Assembly (NCBI RefSeq): GCF_019880545.1
Contig: NZ_JAINVW010000001.1
Span: 1,364,001 to 1,428,000, forward strand
From: Flagellimonas meishanensis
GTDB lineage: Bacteria > Bacteroidota > Bacteroidia > Flavobacteriales > Flavobacteriaceae
Length of the DNA: 64,000 nt
Direction: 5' to 3'
Shown: positions 8,968-17,710 of the stretch, in pieces
Numbering within the stretch: the stretch's first letter is position 1
Layout: every line of letters starts with the position of its first letter
Notes under the pieces: generated by a model
Told to the model about the DNA's origin: nothing
Database searches by the model: none
Seen by the model: only the letters and a program-made list of their open reading frames with translations
Program-made: the position numbers and the translations under genes

Positions 8968-9462
8968 TTATAGTGTGATTTCAATATGCCTTCGCATACG
9001 GGAATGGTGATCAAATTCATCTTCCATGCTGTAAGCACAGATTAGCCAAAGTTTTCTTCCCTTGCTCAAATCAAAATGATAATTATCAAAAGCCACAACC
9101 GGCATAGAAAATGTTATTGTCGTAATTCCGTTTTCCTCCGAACCTTGGGGATCAATGACTTGGGATTTAGATCCTAAGGCTTTTACCGGTTTGGGATTAC
9201 CTGCACTTACCACGTAAAAATCTTCAGCAGTGGTTTTGTCATCACTTACGGCAACCATGATTAAATTGGTGTCAACAATGTCATTTTTTGAATTGAATCC
9301 GATAGCCACCCAACCATCATCCGGTGCAGAGGCAGTAAATGTGACATAGTTTTCATGGTGTTCCCATGAAACTTTCATACGTTCCACCTGGACTTCTTGC
9401 GCGCTAGAATTGGACCCTATGAAAATTAGAAGTAAAAAGGATACTGTTTTAAAGTTTATCAT
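8968..9462 (-). CDS. Secreted single-domain DOMON protein
   Basis: 164 residues with a signal peptide (cleavage near SNSSAQ, residue 22) followed by one DOMON domain, a beta-sandwich that binds haem or sugars in other proteins. Visible family features are a strand with MKVSW, then DDGWVAIGF, the TNLIM segment and a C-terminal strand around HSRMRRH. The His/Met residues there could be haem ligands, but I cannot show it. No cytochrome or monooxygenase domain is attached. It is convergent with rlmN and separated from the next + strand gene by its own upstream region. Ligand unknown. Confidence 0.75.
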   Translation of the reverse strand: MINFKTVSFLLLIFIGSNSSAQEVQVERMKVSWEHHENYVTFTASAPDDGWVAIGFNSKNDIVDTNLIMVAVSDDKTTAEDFYVVSAGNPKPVKALGSKSQVIDPQGSEENGITTITFSMPVVAFDNYHFDLSKGRKLWLICAYSMEDEFDHHSRMRRHIEITL

Positions 9463-9552
9463 TTCATTTAACCCTTATAATTGTAAATAACTAAGCTAAG
9501 ACTTACCTCATTATTTTACTCTTAACATCCAGTTAAAAACACTTGGTATAAG

Positions 9553-9560
9553 TATCTTTG
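9553..9560 (+). promoter_or_regulatory. Promoter -7 element for the polyprenyl synthase gene
   Basis: TATCTTTG fits TAnnTTTG exactly and ends eight bases before the ATG at 9569. Again this predicts a very short leader. Confidence 0.55.
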
Positions 9561-9568
9561 AAATCACG

Positions 9569-10543
9569 ATGAAGATTGTATCTCAAATTAGGGAGCCGAT
9601 AGAACGGGAGATGGAGCTTTTTGAAGAAAAGTTCCATAAATCCATGTCGTCCAAGGTGGCTTTGTTCAATAGGATAACCTACTATATCGTCAATAGGAAG
9701 GGTAAGCAAATGCGCCCCATGTTTGTGTTCCTGACAGCCAAATTATTGAATGGGGAAGTGAACGAAAGAACCTATTGTGGGGCATCCATCATCGAGTTGA
9801 TCCACACAGCCAGTCTGGTGCATGATGACGTGGTGGACGATAGCCACAAACGTAGGGGCTTTTTCTCCATCAACGCCCTGTGGAAGAACAAGATTGCCGT
9901 TTTGGTAGGAGATTTTCTTTTTTCAAAAGGGGTTTTGGTGGCCCTGGAGAACAAGGATTATGATCTATTGCACATTATTTCCAATGCCGTTCGTGATATG
10001 AGCGAGGGTGAATTGCTTCAGATAGAAAAAGCACGGCTTTTGGATATCACAGAGGAGGTGTATTATGAGATCATCCGGCAAAAGACGGCCACTTTGATCG
10101 CTGCATGTTGCAGTATGGGAGCATGTTCCGTTAGACCAGACTCTGAGGAAGTCGAATCTTTTAGAAGATTTGGGGAACTATGCGGTATGGCCTTTCAGAT
10201 CAAGGATGATCTCTTTGACTATGGTGCGGAAAAGATCGGAAAGCCAACGGGTATCGATATCAAGGAACAAAAAATGACACTTCCACTCATTTATGCCCTG
10301 AACCAAAGCGACAAGGAGAAAAAACGCTGGTTGATCAATTCCATCAAGAACCATAATAAGGACAAAAAAAGGGTTAAGGAAGTGATTGCCTATGTGAAAG
10401 AAAAGGGAGGACTTGAGTATGCCGTGGAAAAAATGCTGGAATTTAAGGATAAGGCCTTGGCCATTTTGGACAATTATCCCGATTCCGAATATAAGAACGC
10501 TCTGATTTTGATGGTCAACTACGTAGTAGATCGAAAAAAATAA
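9569..10543 (+). CDS. Long-chain trans-polyprenyl diphosphate synthase (IspB/octaprenyl type)
   Basis: Condenses isopentenyl diphosphate onto an allylic primer to build the long isoprenoid tail of menaquinone. The 324-residue protein shows GKQMRP at the IPP site, the first Asp-rich motif HDDVVDD (with two residues between Asp pairs, typical of prenyl synthases) and the second KDDLFDYG, followed by KPTGIDIKE. The residues before the first Asp-rich motif lack the bulky aromatics of short-chain enzymes, which favours a long-chain product, but chain length is inference. Confidence 0.92.
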   Translation: MKIVSQIREPIEREMELFEEKFHKSMSSKVALFNRITYYIVNRKGKQMRPMFVFLTAKLLNGEVNERTYCGASIIELIHTASLVHDDVVDDSHKRRGFFSINALWKNKIAVLVGDFLFSKGVLVALENKDYDLLHIISNAVRDMSEGELLQIEKARLLDITEEVYYEIIRQKTATLIAACCSMGACSVRPDSEEVESFRRFGELCGMAFQIKDDLFDYGAEKIGKPTGIDIKEQKMTLPLIYALNQSDKEKKRWLINSIKNHNKDKKRVKEVIAYVKEKGGLEYAVEKMLEFKDKALAILDNYPDSEYKNALILMVNYVVDRKK

Positions 10544-10572
10544 AAGAGCCTGGGATCACAGGGCCTTTTGCA
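10542..10572. terminator. Shared hairpin between convergent genes
   Basis: Arms 10542-10552 and 10559-10569 pair with a two-base internal mismatch and carry A-run and T-run flanks, so they could terminate in both directions. The hairpin overlaps the last codons of the - strand zinc-ribbon gene. Confidence 0.45.
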
Positions 10573-10792
10573 TTTCCTGGGTAAAATCTTCCTTATAATA
10601 TACCTTTTTACAATGCGAGCATTCTGCAAACTGCTCCGTTTTGATCGTGAAGATAGGGACCCAAAATAGGTGGGCATAATTGGGTTGGGACACAACGGTC
10701 AAAGTGTCCCTTTGCCCGCAAAAGGGACATGCAACGTTTTTTAAGCTCTTGGTTTCCCTTTTGCCTGGTCTTGTTCCAAAGAAGAGGATCAT
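10556..10792 (-). CDS. Small zinc-ribbon protein
   Basis: 78 residues with two CxxC knuckles, CPFCG at about residue 22 and CSHCK at about residue 58. This is the classic zinc-ribbon arrangement. The segment between them is a short hydrophobic beta-rich linker with VPIFTIKT. Similar short proteins are widespread in Bacteroidota and have no assigned role. Start ATG at 10792 reads MILFFGTRPGK. It is convergent with the polyprenyl synthase gene. Confidence 0.75.
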   Translation of the reverse strand: MILFFGTRPGKRETKSLKNVACPFCGQRDTLTVVSQPNYAHLFWVPIFTIKTEQFAECSHCKKVYYKEDFTQEMQKAL

Positions 10793-10879
10793 AATAACCC
10801 ATATTTAAGTCCTTACTAAATTAAAGCTTCTTGAACAATGAAAGTGAAATGGCCGATCTTTTCATCTTGAAATTTTTTC

Positions 10880-10887
10880 TACATTGG
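10880..10887 (+). promoter_or_regulatory. Possible -7 element for the 2OG oxygenase gene
   Basis: TACATTGG matches TAnnTTTG at 7 of 8 bases. It would start transcription near 10894, ten bases before the TTG at 10904. Confidence 0.35.
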
Positions 10888-10903
10888 CACACATTTATAG
10901 CAC

Positions 10904-11533
10904 TTGGATACCTATCATGGTTTGGAGCAATGGTTCTCTTGGATGGATGACCTCTCCAGTAGAAATTATGTCGTAATCGACAATTTTTTTCGGGATGAAC
11001 TGTATGCTGATATGAAGGCCTTTTTTCTTCAAAAGCTTCCCGATTTCACCGAAGCAGGAATTGGTTCAAACAGGGAAAATCAAATAAAAAGAACAGTCAG
11101 GGGTGACTTTACGCATTGGCTTGACAGAAAAAGGGATGAACAGCTCAGTACATTTTGGGACTTGGTGGATGAAACCTTGTACATGTTCAATAGGTATTGT
11201 TATTTGAGTCTGTCCGGATATGAGTTTCACTTGGCCCATTACCCTCCCGGAAGTCATTACGCAAGACATTTGGATCAGTTTGAAAACAGGAACAATCGGA
11301 TGATTTCCGTAGTGATTTATTTTAATGAGGATTGGAAAAAAGGGGATGGGGGCGAGCTGGAGATTGTTAATGCGGATAACAGCCTTCTTCTTGTGGAGCC
11401 CCATGCGGCACGGTGTGTTATGTTCAAAAGTGCTGAGGTGCCCCATGCGGTACTTCCGGCAACAAAGAGCAGGTTTAGTTTAACGGGTTGGTTGCTCTAC
11501 CAACCAGCTTCCCTAGGTCAGTTTTTTGGTTGA
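10904..11533 (+). CDS. 2-oxoglutarate/Fe(II)-dependent oxygenase, prolyl-4-hydroxylase type
   Basis: 209-residue cytoplasmic protein with a double-stranded beta-helix core. The Fe(II) triad is visible as HLD in ARHLDQF and a distal His in VPHAVLP, followed 10 residues later by the 2-oxoglutarate-binding Arg in KSRFSLTGW. The family hydroxylates prolyl or other protein residues, including ribosomal proteins in some bacteria; the target here is unknown. The start is TTG 10904, because an in-frame TAG precedes it at 10898. ATG 10943 is the only good alternative and would drop 13 residues. Confidence 0.85.
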   Translation: MDTYHGLEQWFSWMDDLSSRNYVVIDNFFRDELYADMKAFFLQKLPDFTEAGIGSNRENQIKRTVRGDFTHWLDRKRDEQLSTFWDLVDETLYMFNRYCYLSLSGYEFHLAHYPPGSHYARHLDQFENRNNRMISVVIYFNEDWKKGDGGELEIVNADNSLLLVEPHAARCVMFKSAEVPHAVLPATKSRFSLTGWLLYQPASLGQFFG

Positions 11534-11574
11534 TAAGGGCAATAAATAATCAACAAGTGCCCAACAAAAGTGGA

Positions 11575-12459
11575 TTATTTCACAACTGATGGTATAAGGC
11601 CGCGAACTCCCATGTCAACCACAATATCGCCTTCCGTAGGTTCAAAAGTACCGTTCCCGTTGTTGTCCACCCATTCAAAACTCTGATTGATGGAAATGGA
11701 ACATTCAATGATTACGTCATTGGTTTCATCACCGGTGATTTCAAAAGGAGTTTCAAAGACGCCCGTGACCAAGCAAGAACCAGGCGGAATAGGTGAAAAT
11801 TCACTTATCGGATTGGGCACTGTGGTGGCATTCGCCGGAGCCTGACCTTCAATAACAGGGATGTTGGGAATGTCGGTTTCAAAAGCCCAATACCCTTGAA
11901 GTTTATTGCCATTTACGGTTACAGTCTGGTTTTTTACCGGATAGGAACCAATATAGGTGTTGGCCCCCACAAATGAGGCAATGGTGCCAGTGAATTCCTG
12001 GTTTTCCGCCCGAAACTGGATACTGTAATTTTGATAGGACAGGGAAATGCGAAGATATTGATATACTCCTGGCACGACATTTTTAATATCGGTTTCATAA
12101 AAGATTTGATTATTGCCCGCGTACAGCGCTTGGTCAAAATCGATGGCCTCGGAACCTCCCTTGTTGGTCATTGGACTTTCATACACCTGGGTGCCATTGT
12201 AGGCTGGGATATCATTTTTTTCAGCAAGTTCAATATAATGGGCTCCCATTTGATTAAACAGGGGAGTTTGTGCAGCATGGCCTTCGGGTATTGGTTGTGA
12301 CCGGCCAAAATTGTCCAAGCGTTCCTGAAGCGGATTAAATTTGAATTTGAAAATCAGCCTTGGTCCATTTATGGGTTCCGATTTGTCTTCAGAACAGGAC
12401 AACAGAACAATGAACAAAAAGACAAGTGGTCTGCTAAACTTAAAATATTTGTTTTTCAT
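11575..12459 (-). CDS. Hypothetical lipoprotein
   Basis: 294 residues with a lipoprotein signal (lipobox VLLSC, Cys at about residue 22), so it is predicted to be membrane-anchored outside the cytoplasm. The mature part is beta-rich. The segment near the C terminus, VDNNGNGTFEP, resembles a calcium-binding Asp/Asn loop. I do not recognise the family. Similar lipoproteins occur singly in Flavobacteriaceae. It is divergent from dnaG across a 226-base gap and convergent with the oxygenase gene. Confidence 0.7.
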   Translation of the reverse strand: MKNKYFKFSRPLVFLFIVLLSCSEDKSEPINGPRLIFKFKFNPLQERLDNFGRSQPIPEGHAAQTPLFNQMGAHYIELAEKNDIPAYNGTQVYESPMTNKGGSEAIDFDQALYAGNNQIFYETDIKNVVPGVYQYLRISLSYQNYSIQFRAENQEFTGTIASFVGANTYIGSYPVKNQTVTVNGNKLQGYWAFETDIPNIPVIEGQAPANATTVPNPISEFSPIPPGSCLVTGVFETPFEITGDETNDVIIECSISINQSFEWVDNNGNGTFEPTEGDIVVDMGVRGLIPSVVK

Positions 12460-12685
12460 ACCATTAAATTTGAGGCATGGTTCTTAAACTTTTTATCTTG
12501 ACCGTTGCAATGATGGAATCAACGGGGAGTTGGATACCATTTGCTTGCATCTTTGGCAATCTTATTGACCAATGATAAATAAATTGCTTTTCAATTGATG
12601 GATGAACTATATGATCTGACGTAAATAGAGGATTTTCAGAAATTTGTTTTTTATCTACCTTTAAAGGCTTAATTAAATTGTTCCG

Positions 12686-14656
12686 TTGATTTCGAAAAAC
12701 ACCATAGATCAAGTGTATGAGGTTGCCCGCGTGGAAGAGGTGATAGGCGATTATGTGCAATTGAAAAAATCCGGTTCCAATTTCAAGGGACTGAGCCCTT
12801 TTACCGACGAGCGCACACCGAGCTTCATGGTTTCCCCGGTAAAGCAGATTTGGAAGGATTTCAGTAGTGGAAAAGGTGGCAATGTGGTGGCATTTTTAAT
12901 GGAACACGAGCATTTTACCTATCCGGAAGCCATTAAATATTTGGCAAAAAAATACAACATCGAGATTGAGGAGACCGAACAGACCAATGAAGACAAGGAG
13001 AAGGCCAACGAAAAGGAAAGCATGTATCTGGTTTCAGCGTATGCCCAAAAATATTTTTCAAGAACACTTTGGGACCACGAATTGGGCAAGGCCATAGGGC
13101 TTACCTACTTTAAGGAACGTGGTTTTGAGGATGAAACCATCAAAAAGTTTGGACTGGGCTACAGCCTTGACCTTTGGGAGACCTTTACGCAAACAGCTTT
13201 GGAAGATGGCTACCAATTGGAATTTTTGGAAAGGACGGGCTTGACCATCGTTAAAAAGCAGAATGATGGGACTACCAAACAGTTTGACCGTTTTAAAGGA
13301 CGGGTAATGTTTCCCATTCATTCCATGAGTGGAAGGGTACTGGGTTTCGGTGGCCGCATCTTGACCAGTGACAAAAAAGCGGCCAAATACCTGAATTCCC
13401 CTGAAAGTGAAATCTACCACAAAAGCAAGGTGCTTTACGGCATCTATTTTGCCAAACAGGCCATAGCCAAAGAGGACAACTGTTACTTGGTGGAAGGATA
13501 TACCGATGTAATCCAAATGAGCCAACGCGGGGTGGAAAATGTGGTGGCTTCAAGTGGTACGGCGCTTACCCCGGAGCAAATACGGTTGATCAATCGGCTG
13601 ACGAACAATATCACCGTACTTTTTGATGGAGATGCCGCTGGACTGCGGGCCTCACTTCGGGGAATAGACCTGATCCTGGAGCAGGGAATGAATGTCAAGG
13701 TCTGCACCTTTCCGGAAGGAGAAGATCCAGACAGTTTTGCCAAGAACAATTTGTACGAGGACCTGGTGCTGTATTTGGAAGAAAACGCTAAGGATTTCAT
13801 TCAATTCAAGACCTCCTTGCTGACCAAGGAGGCTGCCAACGACCCTATTAAAAGGGCCGATACGGTGCGTGATATTGTGAACAGCATCAGCAAGATTCCT
13901 GACAGGATAAAAAAGGAAATCTACATTCAGGAGTGTGCCCGGATGATGGATATTTCTGAAGAAGTACTGTACAACACCTTGGCCCAAATAGGCAAGAAGG
14001 AGCTTTCCGACGTCCAAAAAAGGAACAAGCAAGAGCAAAAGGCCTTTGAGGTCGTTAAAAACGACCCGGTCGAAAAGGTAAATGTGCAACATGTATTAGA
14101 GCGCAAAATCATTGAGATGCTGCTTCTATATGGCAATCAGAAACAGGAGTTTGAGGACTTGGTGCTGAAGGAAAATGAGGAAGGGGAGTTGGTATTGGAA
14201 CCGGAGGTGGTGGAGGCCAAGGTATATGAAAAAGTATATCTGGACCTTCAGGAAGATGAGATTGAGCTTACCAACGAACGTTTTAGGTCAATCTATTATA
14301 CTTTGATCGAGGATTTGAACGAAAATGAGGATTTTTCAGTGAACACCTTTCTGTCCAAGCTTGATCAGGAGATGGTGCCCGAGGTTTCCTCCATTTTAAT
14401 GGAAGAAGAACAGTATGTGCTCCACAATTGGGAGCGAAAGGATATTTATCCAAAGGAGAAAAAGCATGGGGTCGCCCAATTGGTGGATGAGACTATACTC
14501 ACGTTGCGATGCAATTTGATCAGAAGTAGAATCCAAAAATTGCAGCAGCATACCCAGGAACAAAATGATGATAACTCGGAAATCCTCGAGGAAATTGTCA
14601 ATTACCTACAATTGAACAAGCTGCTCAACGCCAAACTCAATCGGGTGCTTTCATAA
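12686..14656 (+). CDS. dnaG: DNA primase DnaG with a zinc-less CHC2 domain
   Basis: Synthesises RNA primers at the replication fork. The 656-residue protein has an N-terminal CHC2-type domain (residues 1-100), a TOPRIM catalytic core with VEGYTDV and DGDAAGL, and a C-terminal helicase-binding region. In the first domain, positions that normally carry the Cys/His zinc ligands read SPFTDERTPSF and KDFSSGKGG, so none of the four zinc ligands remains although the fold-defining residues do. Start is TTG 12686, because an in-frame TAA occurs at 12674. The core catalytic acids are intact. Confidence 0.95.
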   Translation: MISKNTIDQVYEVARVEEVIGDYVQLKKSGSNFKGLSPFTDERTPSFMVSPVKQIWKDFSSGKGGNVVAFLMEHEHFTYPEAIKYLAKKYNIEIEETEQTNEDKEKANEKESMYLVSAYAQKYFSRTLWDHELGKAIGLTYFKERGFEDETIKKFGLGYSLDLWETFTQTALEDGYQLEFLERTGLTIVKKQNDGTTKQFDRFKGRVMFPIHSMSGRVLGFGGRILTSDKKAAKYLNSPESEIYHKSKVLYGIYFAKQAIAKEDNCYLVEGYTDVIQMSQRGVENVVASSGTALTPEQIRLINRLTNNITVLFDGDAAGLRASLRGIDLILEQGMNVKVCTFPEGEDPDSFAKNNLYEDLVLYLEENAKDFIQFKTSLLTKEAANDPIKRADTVRDIVNSISKIPDRIKKEIYIQECARMMDISEEVLYNTLAQIGKKELSDVQKRNKQEQKAFEVVKNDPVEKVNVQHVLERKIIEMLLLYGNQKQEFEDLVLKENEEGELVLEPEVVEAKVYEKVYLDLQEDEIELTNERFRSIYYTLIEDLNENEDFSVNTFLSKLDQEMVPEVSSILMEEEQYVLHNWERKDIYPKEKKHGVAQLVDETILTLRCNLIRSRIQKLQQHTQEQNDDNSEILEEIVNYLQLNKLLNAKLNRVLS

Positions 14657-14682
14657 AAAAATCCCAGACACTTGTCCGGGAT
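14654..14682 (-). terminator. Terminator of the LuxR-type regulator gene
   Basis: On the - strand the hairpin with arms 14674-14682 and 14661-14669 (one mismatch) is followed by a T run opposite A14655-14661. It overlaps the dnaG stop region. Confidence 0.65.
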
Positions 14683-14705
14683 TAAATAGTATATGGCGTA
14701 AGATT

Positions 14706-15335
14706 CTAGTAAAGTTCCAGGGCTTTGGCCTGTTGGAGCAGATCTACCAAATTATCCACGTTCAATTTTTTCATCAAGCGCGCTTTGTAGGTACTCACCG
14801 TCTTTTCATTTAGATTGAGTCCCTCGGCAACTTCCTTGTTTCTTTTTCCGCTGGCCAATAGTTTGAGTACTTCCACCTCCCTTGAAGATAATTTTCTGAA
14901 GAATCTTCTTGGCTTTTGCGTACCCTCATCAAAGGCAAGGCGTTGTGCAAGTTCGTTGGTGATGAACATATTGCCCTCACTCACCTTTTTTACCGCTGAG
15001 ATGATGTAGTCCAGCTCCGAATCTTTTGATAGATATCCGTAGGCACCGGCACGGATGGTGCTCAATGCATAAACATCTTCTGATTGCCCGCTGAACATAA
15101 GGGTTTTTACGTTGGGGAACTCTTGTTTTATTTTTCGTAAGGTGGCGATACCGTTAATTTCTGGGATGTCCATTTCCAGCATCACTACGTCGGGGGTAAC
15201 TTTTTCCAGTACCTCGAACAGCTCTGAAGTGGTGGAAACATCTCCAATGATTTCCATTTCCGCACTGGACTCGAGTACCTGCTTTATTCCTAGTCGAACT
15301 ATGGGATGGTTGTCTGCAATTAAAACTTTTATCAT
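14706..15335 (-). CDS. NarL/LuxR-type response regulator with Glu at the phosphorylation site
   Basis: 209 residues: a receiver domain (1-120) and a LuxR-type helix-turn-helix (about 143-205) with LSSREVEVLKLLA and NEKTVSTYKARL. The receiver reads VVMLEMDIP where NarL has LLDLNMP, so the phosphoacceptor Asp is replaced by E54. The acidic pair at the start is D8-N9 rather than D-D. The Ser in MFSG and Lys in LSKDS are kept. Phosphorylation at the normal site is therefore impossible, and Glu may mimic the phosphorylated state. No histidine kinase is adjacent; nadE lies upstream on the same strand with 151 bases between. Confidence 0.9.
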   Translation of the reverse strand: MIKVLIADNHPIVRLGIKQVLESSAEMEIIGDVSTTSELFEVLEKVTPDVVMLEMDIPEINGIATLRKIKQEFPNVKTLMFSGQSEDVYALSTIRAGAYGYLSKDSELDYIISAVKKVSEGNMFITNELAQRLAFDEGTQKPRRFFRKLSSREVEVLKLLASGKRNKEVAEGLNLNEKTVSTYKARLMKKLNVDNLVDLLQQAKALELY

Positions 15336-15486
15336 TCGGCTATAATTTGGTTTTAGTACTTATTTACTTACACAATACTAGCTGGCAAGATAACGATTTG
15401 GGTGCGTAAAGGTGTAACTTTTTTCTTAAAACCGTAGTTTTTTTAAGGTTTTTTTCGTTCGACACAGGGGTTTTTCGGTCAAAATG

Positions 15487-16275
15487 CTACTTGAGGTGTG
15501 CGGGAATCTCACAAATAGGTATAGGAATCATCTTATGTTTGTTGCTATTGTTATACCTTTTATAGATGTCAAAAACAATCTTTTCCCTTCCCGTGAAATC
15601 CTCCGAAGATTTTCCAAGATCACTCATTTTCATGGCCCATTCCAATTCGGGATACGATGCACCGATTTGGTCTTCATCGGTCCTGCTATCACCCCAAAGA
15701 CCATCCGTTGGAGCGGCGGTCATGATATCTTCATTTATGCCAAGCACCCTGCCCAATTCATACACCTCGGTCTTGAGCAGGTCGGCAATGGGGCTTAGAT
15801 CAACTCCACCATCACCATATTTGGTGTAAAAGCCAATGCCAAAATCTTCCACCTTGTTTCCCGTTCCGGCCACCAAGTAGCCCTTTAGCGCAGCAAAATA
15901 ATAAAGTGTTGTCATCCTCAAACGTGCTCTGGTGTTGGCCAACGATAAGTGGCGCTCCTCTTCATTGTCCACCTTCGGAAAAGCCGCCACCAAACTGTCA
16001 AAAACAGGAGTAAGGTCAACAGGTTGTCTACTGACATTGGCAAAATTATCCATCAACCAATCAATATGCCTGTCGGCTCGGGTAACCTGATTTTTACCTT
16101 GATGGATGGGCATTTCCAGGCATAAAAGCTCCAATCCGGTTTTGGCACAGAGTGTTGAGGTCACCGCGGAATCGATTCCCCCTGAAACACCAATGACAAA
16201 TCCTTTGCATTTTGCGTTTTGGGCGTAGTTCCCTAACCAATCAACAATATGGGCTATTACCTTTTCTGTTTGCAT
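15487..16275 (-). CDS. nadE: NAD(+) synthase, ammonia-type
   Basis: Converts nicotinic acid adenine dinucleotide to NAD+ with ATP and ammonia. The 262-residue protein has only the synthetase domain, with the PP-loop GVSGGIDSA at about residue 28, the conserved TGNKVED segment, the KYGDGGVD block and PTDGLWGD. There is no glutaminase domain, so ammonia must be the direct donor or be supplied by another protein. It is divergent from gldB with overlapping upstream regions. Confidence 0.94.
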   Translation of the reverse strand: MQTEKVIAHIVDWLGNYAQNAKCKGFVIGVSGGIDSAVTSTLCAKTGLELLCLEMPIHQGKNQVTRADRHIDWLMDNFANVSRQPVDLTPVFDSLVAAFPKVDNEEERHLSLANTRARLRMTTLYYFAALKGYLVAGTGNKVEDFGIGFYTKYGDGGVDLSPIADLLKTEVYELGRVLGINEDIMTAAPTDGLWGDSRTDEDQIGASYPELEWAMKMSDLGKSSEDFTGREKIVFDIYKRYNNSNKHKMIPIPICEIPAHLK

Positions 16276-16300
16276 GCCACTTTTTTTAGATTCTATAATT

Positions 16301-16308
16301 TACCTTTG
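16301..16308 (+). promoter_or_regulatory. Promoter -7 element for gldB-gldC
   Basis: TACCTTTG is a perfect TAnnTTTG match 33 bases before the gldB ATG at 16342, placing the transcript start near 16315. This rules out the longer upstream reading frame that would begin at 16249. Confidence 0.6.
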
Positions 16309-16341
16309 TGCCCTGTAAATTTAAACCCTGTGGTTTTAAAA

Positions 16342-17325
16342 ATGAAGCGGTTCCGCAAATACTTTGTCTTTTCTGTGGTGTTGGCATTTGCTGTGGGCAG
16401 CTTTGTTGCCAGCTGTAAAAAAGAGAACAAGAACGAGGAAGCCATTTCGAAGCTTGAGGTGGACCTACAGATTCTCCGATTTGACCGTGAATTTGCCAGA
16501 GCAACCCCTAAAGATATACAGGGGCTAAAGAAAAAGTACCCCTACCTTTTTCCGGAACAGTTTGCCGACAGTGTCTGGTTGGCCAAATTATCCGATACCA
16601 TTCAGAAGGAGCTATCTGATGAGGTGGAAAGAACGTTTGGTGATTTCAAGGAGGAATCGATTGCCCTACAATCACTTTTTCAACATATCATCCACTATTT
16701 TCCGGATTTTCGGATTCCAAAAGTGGTAACATTGACCTCGGATGTTCGCTATAACGACCGCATCATCCTGACCGATTCCCTACTACTAATAGGTCTCGAT
16801 AATTATTTGGGGCCAGACCATCATTTTTATGAAGGTTTGCAGCGCTATATTGTTGCAGGACTGGATAGGCAGTACCTCGCTTCCGATATTGCAAGTGCCT
16901 TTTCAAAAAAGGTGTTGAGATACCCTACGGACCGTTCCTTTTTGGCCAGAATGGTACACTACGGAAAGGAATTGTACATCAAGGACAGAGTGCTTCCACA
17001 GGCGTCCGATGCCCAAAAAATAGGATACACTGCGGAGGAAATGGAGTGGGCACAGGCCAATGAGGAACAGATTTGGCGTTATTTTGTGGAGCGTGAGCTG
17101 TTGTACAGCACCGATTCCGAACTGGACCGACGTTTTTTGGACCCTGCACCTTTCTCCAAGTTTCGATTGGCTTTGGACAACGAATCACCTGGAAGGTTGG
17201 GCCGCTACATGGGATGGCAGATCGTAAGGGCGTTCATGGACAAAAATGAGATAGGCCTGCATCAACTTTTGGATATGTCGGCCAATGAGATTTTAACTAA
17301 ATCTAACTACAAACCAAGAAAATAA
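16342..17325 (+). CDS. gldB: Gliding motility lipoprotein GldB
   Basis: Lipoprotein required for gliding and type IX secretion in Flavobacterium. It is 327 residues with a signal peptide and lipobox FVASC (lipid-attached C25). The body carries the family blocks LEVDLQILRFDR, the KYPYLFP segment and the C-terminal GRYMGWQIVRAFM. The ATG at 16342 directly precedes a lipoprotein signal, so the longer upstream extension is rejected. gldC follows with no gap, the same arrangement as in other Flavobacteriaceae. Confidence 0.92.
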   Translation: MKRFRKYFVFSVVLAFAVGSFVASCKKENKNEEAISKLEVDLQILRFDREFARATPKDIQGLKKKYPYLFPEQFADSVWLAKLSDTIQKELSDEVERTFGDFKEESIALQSLFQHIIHYFPDFRIPKVVTLTSDVRYNDRIILTDSLLLIGLDNYLGPDHHFYEGLQRYIVAGLDRQYLASDIASAFSKKVLRYPTDRSFLARMVHYGKELYIKDRVLPQASDAQKIGYTAEEMEWAQANEEQIWRYFVERELLYSTDSELDRRFLDPAPFSKFRLALDNESPGRLGRYMGWQIVRAFMDKNEIGLHQLLDMSANEILTKSNYKPRK

Positions 17326-17658
17326 ATGGCAGTTACACATACTTCGGAGATAAAATTGAAGGTAGGTCTGGATGAAAACCGTATACCCGAGGAATTGACC
17401 TGGTCCGCAGAGGACGGAGGGGTGGAAAATGAGGAGGCCAAAGCCATGATGCTTTCGGTTTGGGACAGCAAGAACAGGGAGTCGCTAAAAATTGACCTTT
17501 GGACCAAGGATATGCCCGTTGATGAGATGAAGCTATTTTTCCATCAAACCTTGGTGACCATGGCCGATACTTTTTTCAAGGCAACCCAGGATGAAAAGAT
17601 GACCGCAACCATGAAGGATTTCTGTGAGTATTTTGCCGAGAAGTTGGAATTGAAGTAA
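17326..17658 (+). CDS. gldC: Gliding motility protein GldC
   Basis: 110-residue cytoplasmic protein. It begins with SEIKLKVGLDE, and contains IPEELTWSA and LWTKDMPVDEMK, which are characteristic of GldC. Its ATG abuts the gldB stop (aaataaATGG), so the two are co-transcribed. GldC enhances gliding but its biochemical function is not known. Confidence 0.92.
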   Translation: MAVTHTSEIKLKVGLDENRIPEELTWSAEDGGVENEEAKAMMLSVWDSKNRESLKIDLWTKDMPVDEMKLFFHQTLVTMADTFFKATQDEKMTATMKDFCEYFAEKLELK

Positions 17659-17710
17659 CGCTTGCCCCTTCATAACTTGCAATTCTCAATTTTTCTATTA
17701 TATTATAGGT

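Noticed and set aside
16249..16341. N-terminal extension of gldB
   Set aside because: It would precede the promoter element and disrupt the lipoprotein signal that starts at 16342.
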